Of a stretch of DNA of 64,000 bases, positions 50,894 to 59,421 are shown piece by piece. The notes under the pieces are model-generated. The model was given only the letters and a program-made list of their open reading frames with translations, had not been told where the DNA came from and made no database searches. The stretch spans positions 1 through 64,000 of the forward strand of contig NZ_CABVHY010000025.1 of NCBI RefSeq assembly GCF_902497875.1, in the 5' to 3' direction. The stretch is from Pseudomonas fluorescens. Its GTDB lineage: Bacteria > Pseudomonadota > Gammaproteobacteria > Pseudomonadales > Pseudomonadaceae. Position 1 is the first letter of the stretch. The number at the start of each line of letters is the position of its first letter. Position numbers and translations under genes: made by a program.

Positions 50894-52219
50894 ATGACCG
50901 CTCCCACTGCAATTCGCCGACTCAACGCTGCTGATCCGGATTTCGCACATCATCTGGATCATCTGCTGAGCTGGGAAAGTGTGTCTGACGACGCGGTCAA
51001 TCAGCGGGTGCTGGACATTATCAAGGCCGTGCGCGAGCGTGGCGATGCCGCGCTGGTGGAATTCACCCAGCGTTTCGACGGTCTACAAGTGGCGTCGATG
51101 GCGGACCTGATCCTGCCACGCGAGCGTCTGGAACTGGCCCTGACCCGAATTACCGCGCCCCAGCGTGAAGCCCTGGAAAAGGCCGCAACGCGGGTGCGCA
51201 GCTACCACGAAAAACAGAAACAGGAATCCTGGAGCTACACCGAAGCCGACGGTACGGTGCTGGGCCAGAAAGTCACGCCAATTGATCGCGCGGGTCTGTA
51301 CGTACCGGGTGGCAAGGCGTCCTATCCGTCCTCGGTGTTGATGAACGCGATTCCGGCCAAGGTCGCGGGCGTGGCCGAAGTGGTCATGGTCGTTCCGACC
51401 CCGCGCGGTGAAATCAACGAGTTGGTGCTGGCCGCGGCCTGCATCGCTGGCGTCGATCGGGTGTTCACCATCGGTGGCGCCCAGGCGGTTGCCGCGTTGG
51501 CGTACGGCACCGAAAGCGTGCCCAAGGTCGACAAAGTGGTCGGCCCGGGCAATATCTATGTGGCCACCGCCAAGCGTCACGTATTCGGCCAGGTCGGTAT
51601 CGACATGATCGCCGGTCCGTCCGAGATCCTGGTGGTCTGCGATGGTCAGACCGATCCGGACTGGATTGCCATGGACCTGTTCTCCCAGGCCGAGCACGAC
51701 GAAGATGCCCAGGCGATCCTGGTCAGCCCGGACGCCGAGTTCCTCGACAAGGTCGCCGCGAGCATCGCCAAACTGTTGCCGACCATGGAGCGCGCCGAGA
51801 TCATCGAGACTTCGATCAATGGCCGTGGTGCGCTGATCAAAGTTCGCGATATGGAGCAAGCCATCGAAGTGGCCAACCGCATCGCGCCGGAGCACCTGGA
51901 GTTGTCGGTCGCCGATCCGCAGGCCTGGTTGCCGCAGATCCGTCACGCCGGTGCGATCTTCATGGGTCGCCACACTTCAGAAGCCTTGGGCGACTACTGT
52001 GCAGGTCCGAACCACGTATTGCCGACTTCCGGCACCGCGCGGTTCTCCTCGCCGCTGGGTGTGTACGACTTCCAGAAACGCTCGTCGATCATCTTCTGCT
52101 CCGAGCAGGGTGCGTCCGAACTGGGCAAAACCGCTTCCGTGCTGGCCCGTGGCGAGTCGCTGACCGCTCACGCCCGCAGCGCCGAATACCGCATCGTTGA
52201 AGAAGGGAAAAAAGCATGA
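50894..52219 (+). CDS. hisD: Histidinol dehydrogenase
   Basis: A 441-residue zinc enzyme catalysing the last two oxidations to histidine. Family motifs are DRAGLYVPGGKASYPSSVLMNAIPAKVAGV, the HisD signature segment MIAGPSEILVVCDGQTDPDWIAMDLFSQAEHDEDAQAILVS with zinc-binding Gln/His, and the RIAPEHLEL catalytic Glu-His. A 168-nt gap to hisG shows no gene. Its end overlaps hisC by 4 nt. Confidence 0.97.
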   Translation: MTAPTAIRRLNAADPDFAHHLDHLLSWESVSDDAVNQRVLDIIKAVRERGDAALVEFTQRFDGLQVASMADLILPRERLELALTRITAPQREALEKAATRVRSYHEKQKQESWSYTEADGTVLGQKVTPIDRAGLYVPGGKASYPSSVLMNAIPAKVAGVAEVVMVVPTPRGEINELVLAAACIAGVDRVFTIGGAQAVAALAYGTESVPKVDKVVGPGNIYVATAKRHVFGQVGIDMIAGPSEILVVCDGQTDPDWIAMDLFSQAEHDEDAQAILVSPDAEFLDKVAASIAKLLPTMERAEIIETSINGRGALIKVRDMEQAIEVANRIAPEHLELSVADPQAWLPQIRHAGAIFMGRHTSEALGDYCAGPNHVLPTSGTARFSSPLGVYDFQKRSSIIFCSEQGASELGKTASVLARGESLTAHARSAEYRIVEEGKKA

Positions 52220-53268
52220 GTAAATTCTGGAGTCCCTTCGTCAAGAGTCTGGTGCCTTACGTTCCGGGCGAACAGCCGAAACTGGCGAAGCTGGTGAAGC
52301 TCAACACCAACGAAAATCCGTACGGACCATCGCCTAAAGCCCTGGCGGCGATGCAGACCGAACTCAATGACAACCTGCGTCTGTACCCGGACCCGAACAG
52401 TGATGTGCTGAAACAAGCCGTTGCCAAGTATTACGGCGTGCAGGGCAGTCAGGTGTTTCTCGGCAATGGTTCCGATGAAGTCCTGGCGCACATCTTCCAC
52501 GGTTTGCTGCAACACGATCAGCCGCTGCTGTTCCCGGACATCAGCTACAGCTTCTACCCGGTTTACTGTGGCTTGTATGGCATTAAGTTTGATGCCGTGC
52601 CGCTGAACGAGCAGTTCCAGATCAGCCCGGCGGACTACGCCAAGCCGAACGGCGGGATCATTTTCCCGAACCCTAACGCACCGACCGGTTGCCTGTTGGC
52701 ACTGGAGGCGGTGGAGCAAATCCTCAAGGCCAGCCCGGACTCGGTGGTGGTGGTGGATGAGGCTTACATTGACTTCGGCGGCGAGACGGCAATCACCCTT
52801 GTGGACCGTTATCCGAACCTTCTGGTGACTCAGACCCTGTCCAAGTCCCGTTCGTTGGCCGGCCTGCGGGTGGGTCTGGCGGTGGGGCACCCGGACTTGA
52901 TCGAGGCGTTGGAGCGGATCAAGAACAGCTTCAACTCCTACCCCCTGGATCGTCTGGCCATTGTGGGCGCGGCGGCGGCGTTCGAGGATCGCGAGTACTT
53001 CGACAAGACCTGCCGGTTAGTGATCGAGAGCCGTGACAAAGTAGTCGCGCAGTTGCAGACCAAGGGCTTTGAAGTACTGCCGTCGGCGGCGAACTTCATT
53101 TTCGCTCGTCACCCGAAACACGATGCAGCTGGCCTGGCGGCGAAGTTGCGCGAGCAGGGGGTGATCGTCCGGCACTTCAAGCAAGAGCGGATTGCTCAAT
53201 TCCTGCGGATCAGCATCGGCACGCCAGAGCAGAACCAGGCGTTGATTGACGGCCTCAGCGACCTTTAA
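52216..53268 (+). CDS. hisC: Histidinol-phosphate aminotransferase
   Basis: A 350-residue class II (fold type I) PLP aminotransferase converting imidazole-acetol phosphate to histidinol phosphate. The PLP lysine is Lys210 in TLSKSRSLAGLRVG, preceded by VVVDEAYIDFGG and NPNAPTGCLLAL. The N-terminal LNTNENPYGPSPKAL is the family substrate-binding loop. It is coupled to hisD by a 4-nt overlap. A REP pair follows. Confidence 0.96.
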   Translation: MSKFWSPFVKSLVPYVPGEQPKLAKLVKLNTNENPYGPSPKALAAMQTELNDNLRLYPDPNSDVLKQAVAKYYGVQGSQVFLGNGSDEVLAHIFHGLLQHDQPLLFPDISYSFYPVYCGLYGIKFDAVPLNEQFQISPADYAKPNGGIIFPNPNAPTGCLLALEAVEQILKASPDSVVVVDEAYIDFGGETAITLVDRYPNLLVTQTLSKSRSLAGLRVGLAVGHPDLIEALERIKNSFNSYPLDRLAIVGAAAAFEDREYFDKTCRLVIESRDKVVAQLQTKGFEVLPSAANFIFARHPKHDAAGLAAKLREQGVIVRHFKQERIAQFLRISIGTPEQNQALIDGLSDL

Positions 53269-53293
53269 ACCGCTATCGTCGGAACGCCGCCCG

Positions 53294-53374
53294 GAGCAAG
53301 CTCGCTCCCACACTGGTTCTGCGCTGATCACAAATTTGTGGCCAACCGAAAACCCTGTGGGAGCGAGCTTGCTC
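53294..53374. repeat. REP inverted pair (GAGCAAGCTCGCTCCCACA family)
   Basis: 19-nt arms at 53294-53312 and 53356-53374 face each other. The arm family equals that of 11966-12057. A flanking stretch beginning at 53275 (ATCGTCGGAACGCCGCCCGG) recurs next to the similar pair at 62750-62812, so the repeat unit extends beyond the arm. Confidence 0.8.
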
Positions 53375-53403
53375 GCGATTGGCATCACCACAGATGCCAA
53401 GCC

Positions 53404-54122
53404 CTACTCGTGATGCGCCTCCCCCAGGAACGTCAGCGAACTGAACACCCCCCGCGTCGCCACATCGGCATTGTCCTTCAGTGGAATGTCCATCTGCGCC
53501 GCAATCACATTCAACCCCTCATTACGCACCAGTACCTGCGCCCGACCTTCGGCATCTGTCTCTGTGCTCAGGGTATTGGGGGCATTGCGATAATCGCCAA
53601 TCAACTTCACCCCGGCCGCCGGTTTGCCATCGAGCAACACCCGAACCGGCAATGACTGGCCCGGCCCTACGGTCAGCGGATCAACTTCCGGCAGAATCAG
53701 CAGTTTGATCTGATCAAGTCTGGGCAGCTTCGCCCCCGGCTGATAGATCGCCAGGCTGTATTTAAAGGTCTGGGTCGATTCGACGGCACCCGGCACTTTG
53801 CTGCGCCCCTGATTGATCCACTGCTTGTCGGCAGTCTGTGACCACATACCATTATCCAGTGCTACCGCCAGGACCGCGGGCGGCTTGAGCGGTTGCAGGC
53901 GTGCGTGGTCGACCAGGCGCCGCACGCTCACCGGGATCCTCTTGCCGCCGAGATCATAGGCCCAGGCGCCGCTGATTTTCTGCGCCTTGAAGGCATTGTC
54001 CTCGGCGCCATGACCATAAATGACTTCGATATTGCCGCGCCGCTGTTCGGTCCATAGACCGTGGGCCGGACCTGAGTGGAGAACAGCAGGCCGAGCAGCG
54101 CCAGTAATTTGAATGGTTGCAT
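53404..54122 (-). pseudogene. DUF4198-domain periplasmic protein, broken by a one-base frameshift
   Basis: The C-terminal 175 residues are open from 53931 to 53404. The N-terminal signal peptide (MQPFKLLALLGLLFSTQ) is in another frame starting at ATG 54122. Reading GCC at 54066-54064 onward restores AHGLWTEQRRGNIEVIYGHGAEDNAF, the usual mature DUF4198 start. Five bases (54071-54067) separate CAG from that codon where six or three are needed. One missing base, for example a C giving Gln-Val-Pro-Ala-His-Gly, explains it and leaves a good signal-peptidase site. The repaired protein is about 239 residues. DUF4198 proteins are periplasmic and often accompany metal uptake genes; here it is 12 nt downstream of a TonB receptor. 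A sequencing error is possible. Confidence 0.8.
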
Positions 54123-54134
54123 GGTGACTTCCTT

Positions 54135-56240
54135 TTACAGATTGAGTGTCAGGCTGACGGTGAAATTGCGCGGCTCGCCGGGATTGACCCAGTAATTGCT
54201 GTAGGAGCGCTCGTAGTATTTTTCGTCGAACAGGTTGTTCAGGTTCAGGCCTACCGTGAGGTTTTCGCTGGCCTTGTAATGGGCCAGCAGGTCGATGGTG
54301 TGGTAGGCCGGCAGTTCGAAGTCGCTGCCGGCTTCACCCGAACGATCGCCGACATAGGTGAGCGCCGCACCAAGGTCCGAACCGCGAAACCGGCCGTCCT
54401 GAAATTCATACACGCCGAGCAAACTGCCGCTGCGTTTGGCCACGCCGAGAATTCGGCTGCCGGTGGGAATCACTGCGTCGCCTTGGGTCACTTCGGCATC
54501 GATATAGGCGAAGGCGCCGATCACTCGTACTGCGTTGCTGAGTTGGCCGGCGACTTGCAGGTCAACGCCCTGGCTGCGGGCCTTGCCCATGGCGCGACGG
54601 GTGTCAGTGCCCGGGTCGAGGGCCAGCACGTTTTCTTTCTCGATATGGAAGGCGGCGAGGGTGGCGCTCAGGCGCTCGTCGAACAGCTCGCTTTTGATCC
54701 CGATTTCGTAGCCCACACCTTCCTCCGGATCGAAGGATTTACCGGCGGCGTCCAGACCGTTGTTCGGCTTGAACGAAGTGGAGGCGTTGGCGAACAGCCC
54801 GACTTGCGGCGTCAGTTGGTAGAGCAGGCCGGCCCGCTGGGTCAAGGCGTCATGGCTTTGCCTGTTGCTGGCGTTCCTCGCGTGGTCGTCGACCTTCTGC
54901 TCGAAGTGTTCGATGCGCGCTCCGAGCATGCCCCGCAGGCGCTCGGTGAAAACGATCTGGTCTTGCAGGTTCAGCGCTTGGCTTTCAACGTGCTCGAAGA
55001 AGTCCGTGCCCGAGCGGGCGCCATCGGGTTTCGGCTGGCCGTAAACCGGGTGGTAGATGTCGATGGCATAGGGGCTTCCGGCGATAGTGCTGACCCGCTC
55101 GTTCTTGCGGTAGTTCTCGTATTCGCTGCCGATCAGCAGTTCGTGCTGCCAGCTGCCGATGTCGAACAGGCCGCGCAGTTCCAGCTGGGTAATGCTGTCG
55201 TGCCAATTGCTGTCGCGCTCGCGGTAGCGACGATTGACAGTGTGGCCGTCTGCATTCAGCGGGCGAGCCTCGGAAGCGAAGCCCCAGAGTTTGCCTTCCT
55301 TGTAATGGCTGGCCAGGCGCAGCTTCCAACTGTCGTTGAGCTGATGTTCGAGGGCGGCTTGAAGCAGGTTGTTGTGGTTATTGATGTCGCTGTCATTGGG
55401 CTCGCCAAGGTAGGTCGAGCGCGATATACCGCTCCATCGGTTATTGGGCGCGACGATGCCGCGGTCGAAGGTCGAACTGTGACGGACGAATTCGCTTTCC
55501 AGCAACAGGCTGGTGTCCGGGTTCAGTTGCCAGCTGAAGGAGGGCGCGACGAACACTCGTTTGCTGTCGACGTGGTCGCGAAAGCTGTGGTTGTCCTCGA
55601 CGGCCAGGTTCACCCGGGACAGGACGTTGCCGTTGTCATCCAGCGGTGTATTGAGGTCCAGGGCCGTGCGGTAGCGATCCCAGCTGCCGGCGCTGGTTTG
55701 CAGGGTAGTGAACGCTTCAGGCTGTGGCTTCTTGGTGACGATGTTTACAGTGCCGCCGGGATCGCCGCGTCCATAAAGGCTGGCTGCCGGGCCTTTGAGC
55801 ACTTCGATGCGCTCGATGTTGGCGGCATCCGGGGTGCTCGGGTAACCGCGGTTGGCGCTGAAACCGTCCTTGTAGAACTCCGAGGTGGTGAAGCCGCGCA
55901 CGCTGTACTCGTACAGGGTCAGGCCGCCGAAGTTGTTCTGTTTCGAGACGCCGCCGGCAAATTCCAGGGCTCGTTCGACACGGGTGCTGCCCAAATCATT
56001 GAGCACGCTGGCGGGAATCACGCTGATGGACTGCGGGATGTCCTTGATCGCCGTGTCAGTTTTGGTCGCGCTGGATGAGCGGGTGGCGCGATAACCCTGG
56101 ACCGAACCGGTAGGGGATTCGTAGTCGGAGGTGACGCTGATGACGTCCAGTTCGAGGGGTTGCGGCTCTTCGGCGAAGACCGGATCTCCCAGCAGGCCGA
56201 GGGCCAGACCTGCCAGGGTGACAATTTTGCGAGATGTCAT
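54135..56240 (-). CDS. TonB-dependent siderophore receptor
   Basis: A 701-residue outer-membrane receptor. The signal peptide ends near DPVFA (about residue 24). A short TonB-box-like segment LELDVISVTSDY precedes the plug (about 45-165, DIPQSISVIPASVLNDLGSTRVERALEFAGGV, RIEVLKGPAASLYGRGDPGGTVNIVTKKP). The 22-strand barrel ends with GLNLNNLFDEKYYERSYSNYWVNPGEPRNFTVSLTLNL. The plug pattern fits the siderophore group (TonB-siderophor), but the ligand is unknown. No convincing Fur box was found upstream. ATG 56240 was chosen to give a clean signal; ATG 56270 is possible. The frameshifted DUF4198 gene follows in the same direction. Confidence 0.88.
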   Translation of the reverse strand: MTSRKIVTLAGLALGLLGDPVFAEEPQPLELDVISVTSDYESPTGSVQGYRATRSSSATKTDTAIKDIPQSISVIPASVLNDLGSTRVERALEFAGGVSKQNNFGGLTLYEYSVRGFTTSEFYKDGFSANRGYPSTPDAANIERIEVLKGPAASLYGRGDPGGTVNIVTKKPQPEAFTTLQTSAGSWDRYRTALDLNTPLDDNGNVLSRVNLAVEDNHSFRDHVDSKRVFVAPSFSWQLNPDTSLLLESEFVRHSSTFDRGIVAPNNRWSGISRSTYLGEPNDSDINNHNNLLQAALEHQLNDSWKLRLASHYKEGKLWGFASEARPLNADGHTVNRRYRERDSNWHDSITQLELRGLFDIGSWQHELLIGSEYENYRKNERVSTIAGSPYAIDIYHPVYGQPKPDGARSGTDFFEHVESQALNLQDQIVFTERLRGMLGARIEHFEQKVDDHARNASNRQSHDALTQRAGLLYQLTPQVGLFANASTSFKPNNGLDAAGKSFDPEEGVGYEIGIKSELFDERLSATLAAFHIEKENVLALDPGTDTRRAMGKARSQGVDLQVAGQLSNAVRVIGAFAYIDAEVTQGDAVIPTGSRILGVAKRSGSLLGVYEFQDGRFRGSDLGAALTYVGDRSGEAGSDFELPAYHTIDLLAHYKASENLTVGLNLNNLFDEKYYERSYSNYWVNPGEPRNFTVSLTLNL

Positions 56241-56324
56241 GACATCGTTCCAATAGCGATATTGAAACAATATAACATAACCAAAACGAATGTATGTCTT
56301 TAGCCCGGCATGCCGGGCGAGGGC

Positions 56325-57485
56325 TTATTCTTCTTCTTTGGCCGGAGTAGTTACAGGCGGTGGCCGCAGACCAATCTCCGCGGTGAGCTTGAGCTCCTTG
56401 CCGTTGCGCATGACCTGAATGCTGACCTTGTCGGTCGGCTTGATCCGCGCCACCTGGTTCATCGAGCGACGGCCGTCGCCGGCCGGTTCGCCGTCGATGC
56501 TGAGGATCACATCACCCAGTTGCAGGCCGGCCTTTTGCGCCGGACCGTCACGGAAAATCCCGGCGACCACGATGCCCGGGCGCCCGGAGAGGCCAAAGGA
56601 TTCCGCCAGTTCCTGAGTCAAGGGCTGCACTTCAATGCCGAGCCAGCCACGGATGACCTGGCCGTGCTCGATGATCGACTTCATCACCTCCATGGCCAGT
56701 TTGATCGGGATCGCGAAACCGATGCCCTGGGAGCCGCCGGATTTGGAGAAGATCGCCGTGTTGACCCCCGTCAGGTTGCCGTTGGCGTCCACCAGCGCCC
56801 CACCGGAGTTACCGGGGTTGATCGCGGCGTCGGTCTGAATGAAGTCTTCATAGTTGTTCAGCCCAAGCTGGTTACGCCCGGTGGCACTGATAATGCCCAT
56901 GGTGACGGTCTGGCCGACGCCGAAAGGGTTGCCGATGGCCAGCGCGACATCGCCGATGCGGATGTTGTCGGAGCGACCGACGGTGATCGAGGGTAAATTC
57001 TTCAGATCGATTTTCAGCACCGCCAGGTCGGTTTCCGGGTCGCTGCCGATCACCCGGGCCAGGGTTTCGCGACCATCCTTGAGCGCCACCACGATCTGGT
57101 CGGCACCGCTGGTGACGTGGTTGTTGGTCAGCAGGTAGCCTTCAGGGCTCATGATCACGCCCGAGCCGAGGCTGGACTCCATGCGCTTCTGCTTGGGCAG
57201 GTTATCGCCGAAGAAGCGTCGGAACTGCGGATCCTCGAACAATGGATGGCTGGGTTTGTTGATCACCTTGGTGGTGTACAGGTTGACCACCGCAGGCGCG
57301 GCGATGGTCACCGCATCGGCGTAGGACACGGGGCCCTGCTGAGCCAGGGTAGTTTGTGGGGCTTGCTGCAGGTTGACGTCAAGGCTTGGCAGCCCCACCC
57401 ACTGCGGGTAACGCTGAATAATCAGCATCGCAATAAGCACGCCGGCCAACAGCGGCCAGCCAAAAAAACGCAGCGCCTTGAGCAT
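56325..57485 (-). CDS. algW: DegS-type periplasmic serine protease AlgW
   Basis: A 386-residue HtrA-family protease anchored by one N-terminal helix (about 9-25) with the catalytic triad His123 (LTNNHVTSG), Asp153 (ETDLAVLKI) and Ser227 (NPGNSGGAL). A single C-terminal PDZ domain (about 275-370) marks it as the DegS/AlgW rather than the DegP/MucD type. AlgW cleaves anti-sigma MucA on sensing misfolded envelope proteins, releasing AlgU. Position before nif3 and cysD matches PA4446. The end is acidic (PAKEEE). Confidence 0.94.
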   Translation of the reverse strand: MLKALRFFGWPLLAGVLIAMLIIQRYPQWVGLPSLDVNLQQAPQTTLAQQGPVSYADAVTIAAPAVVNLYTTKVINKPSHPLFEDPQFRRFFGDNLPKQKRMESSLGSGVIMSPEGYLLTNNHVTSGADQIVVALKDGRETLARVIGSDPETDLAVLKIDLKNLPSITVGRSDNIRIGDVALAIGNPFGVGQTVTMGIISATGRNQLGLNNYEDFIQTDAAINPGNSGGALVDANGNLTGVNTAIFSKSGGSQGIGFAIPIKLAMEVMKSIIEHGQVIRGWLGIEVQPLTQELAESFGLSGRPGIVVAGIFRDGPAQKAGLQLGDVILSIDGEPAGDGRRSMNQVARIKPTDKVSIQVMRNGKELKLTAEIGLRPPPVTTPAKEEE

Positions 57486-57587
57486 TAAGCAAGTCCTGAG
57501 AGGTTGCAGGGGGTGTGAGACCGCCCATAATGTCGCGCATTATAGAGGCGTGCGAGCACCTCTGAACGGGATATTTAGGAGTCTTTT

Positions 57588-58346
57588 ATGGCCGTTGCCC
57601 TGAACACCCTGGTAGAAGAAGCAGACCGTTACCTCAGCAGTTCGCGGATTGCCGATTACTGCCCCAACGGCTTGCAGGTCGAAGGCCGGCCACAGGTCAT
57701 GCGCATCGTCAGCGGCGTCACCGCCAGCCAGGCGTTGCTCGACGCGGCAGTGGAGGCCAAGGCTGATCTGGTGCTGGTGCATCATGGTTATTTCTGGAAA
57801 GGTGAGAATCCGTGCATCACCGGCATGAAGCAGCGCCGGCTGAAAACCCTGCTCAAGCACGACATCAGTTTGCTGGCATACCACCTGCCACTGGACTTGC
57901 ATCCCGAGGTCGGCAACAACGTACAGCTTGCTCGGCAGTTGGATATTACTGTCGAAGGTCCGCTGGACCCGGATAACCTCAAGGTCGTCGGCCTGGTCGG
58001 CTCGTTGTCCGAACCCATGACCGCGCGCGATTTTGCCCGGCGCGTACAGGAAGTGATGGGGCGCGAACCGCTGCTGATCGAAGGCAGCGAGATGATCCGG
58101 CGTGTCGGCTGGTGCACCGGTGGTGGCCAGGGGTATATCGATCAAGCGGTGCTGGCCGGTGTCGACCTGTACTTGAGCGGCGAAGCCTCGGAACAAACCT
58201 TCCACAGCGCCCGGGAAAACGACATCAGTTTTATCGCCGCCGGTCACCACGCCACCGAACGCTACGGCGTGCAGGCGCTGGGAGATTATCTGGCGCGACG
58301 CTTTGCTCTCGAACACATCTTCATCGATTGCCCGAATCCGATTTGA
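57588..58346 (+). CDS. Nif3-like dinuclear metal centre protein (YbgI family)
   Basis: A 252-residue NIF3/YbgI family protein. Metal residues are in LVHHGYFWKGEN (His pair), YHLPLDLHPEVGNN and GHHATERYG, which form a di-metal site in a hexameric ring. The GTP cyclohydrolase I type 2 (YbgI) label is common but not proven. GGAG precedes ATG 57588. It is divergent from algW and 148 nt upstream of cysD. This region reads GTATATTCATATAC at 58376-58389, a short dyad that might be a regulatory site for cysD. Confidence 0.9.
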   Translation: MAVALNTLVEEADRYLSSSRIADYCPNGLQVEGRPQVMRIVSGVTASQALLDAAVEAKADLVLVHHGYFWKGENPCITGMKQRRLKTLLKHDISLLAYHLPLDLHPEVGNNVQLARQLDITVEGPLDPDNLKVVGLVGSLSEPMTARDFARRVQEVMGREPLLIEGSEMIRRVGWCTGGGQGYIDQAVLAGVDLYLSGEASEQTFHSARENDISFIAAGHHATERYGVQALGDYLARRFALEHIFIDCPNPI

Positions 58347-58494
58347 TTTTCAGGGTGGGAGCCCCAAACACCCGGGTATATTCATATACTCTTTCGATCT
58401 AGTTGGCCTCCTCAATAGAAGCGGACGCTGTGCTAGCATGCCTCGCTCGAACACGGCCCGCTGGCCGTCCATAAGATCGTTTTCGTGAGTAGCT

Positions 58495-59412
58495 ATGGTC
58501 GACAAACTGACGCATCTGAAACAGCTGGAGGCCGAAAGCATCCACATCATCCGCGAGGTCGCCGCCGAGTTCGATAACCCGGTGATGCTGTATTCCGTCG
58601 GTAAAGACTCCGCCGTAATGCTGCACCTTGCACGCAAGGCGTTCTTCCCGGGCAAACTGCCATTCCCGGTGATGCACGTCGACACCCAGTGGAAATTCAA
58701 GGAAATGTACAGCTTCCGCGACCGCATGGTCGAAGAGCTGGGCCTAAAACTGCTGGTGCACGTCAACCCCGATGGCGTCGCGCAGGGTATCAACCCGCTG
58801 ACCCACGGCAGCGCCAAACACACCGACATCATGAAAACCGAAGGCCTCAAGCAGGCCCTCGACAAGTACGGCTTCGACGCTGCCTTTGGTGGTGCCCGTC
58901 GTGACGAAGAGAAGTCCCGTGCCAAAGAGCGCGTGTATTCCTTCCGCGACACCAAGCACCGCTGGGACCCGAAAAACCAGCGTCCCGAGCTGTGGAATGT
59001 CTACAACGGCAACGTCAACAAAGGTGAATCCATTCGTGTGTTCCCTTTGTCGAACTGGACCGAACTGGACATCTGGCAGTACATCTACCTCGAAGGCATC
59101 CCGATCGTGCCGCTGTATTTCGCCGCCGAGCGCGACGTCATCGAGATGAATGGCACCTGGATCATGATCGACGACGAGCGCCTGCTCAATCACCTGAGCG
59201 ACGAAGACAAGGCGCGTATCGTCAAGAAGAAAGTCCGCTTCCGCACACTGGGCGACTACCCGTTGACCGGCGCGGTCGAGTCCGAGGCCACCAGCCTGAC
59301 CGACATCATTCAGGAAATGCTCCTGACGCGAACTTCCGAACGCCAGGGCCGAGTCATCGATCACGATGGCGCCGGCTCCATGGAAGAAAAGAAACGTCAG
59401 GGTTATTTCTAA
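58495..59412 (+). CDS. cysD: Sulfate adenylyltransferase subunit 2
   Basis: A 305-residue ATP-PPi-loop subunit of ATP sulfurylase, forming APS from ATP and sulfate with GTP hydrolysis by CysN. The PP motif is MLYSVGKDSAVMLHLARKAF at about 30-49, followed by HVDTQWKFKEMY and FGGARRDEEKSRAKER. The C-terminal EEKKRQGYF is conserved. ATG 58495 lacks a clear Shine-Dalgarno but gives the family MVDKLTHLKQLE start. cysNC follows 9 nt later. Confidence 0.97.
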   Translation: MVDKLTHLKQLEAESIHIIREVAAEFDNPVMLYSVGKDSAVMLHLARKAFFPGKLPFPVMHVDTQWKFKEMYSFRDRMVEELGLKLLVHVNPDGVAQGINPLTHGSAKHTDIMKTEGLKQALDKYGFDAAFGGARRDEEKSRAKERVYSFRDTKHRWDPKNQRPELWNVYNGNVNKGESIRVFPLSNWTELDIWQYIYLEGIPIVPLYFAAERDVIEMNGTWIMIDDERLLNHLSDEDKARIVKKKVRFRTLGDYPLTGAVESEATSLTDIIQEMLLTRTSERQGRVIDHDGAGSMEEKKRQGYF

Positions 59413-59421
59413 GGGGTTGTC

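Noticed and set aside
48632..50962. 776-residue minus-strand open frame across murA and hisG
   Set aside because: Spans two real genes and their intergenic region on the other strand; typical antisense GC artefact.
53404..53931. Stand-alone 175-residue protein starting at GTG 53931
   Set aside because: The upstream frame contains the missing mature N-terminus and a signal peptide one base out of phase, so a frameshifted longer gene is the better account.
54117..56078. 653-residue plus-strand open frame opposite the TonB receptor
   Set aside because: Antisense to plug and barrel motifs that are clearly coding on the minus strand.
58376..58494. CysB binding site upstream of cysD
   Set aside because: The region has a short dyad GTATATTCATATAC and A/T stretches, but the CysB consensus is too loose to assign a site by eye.
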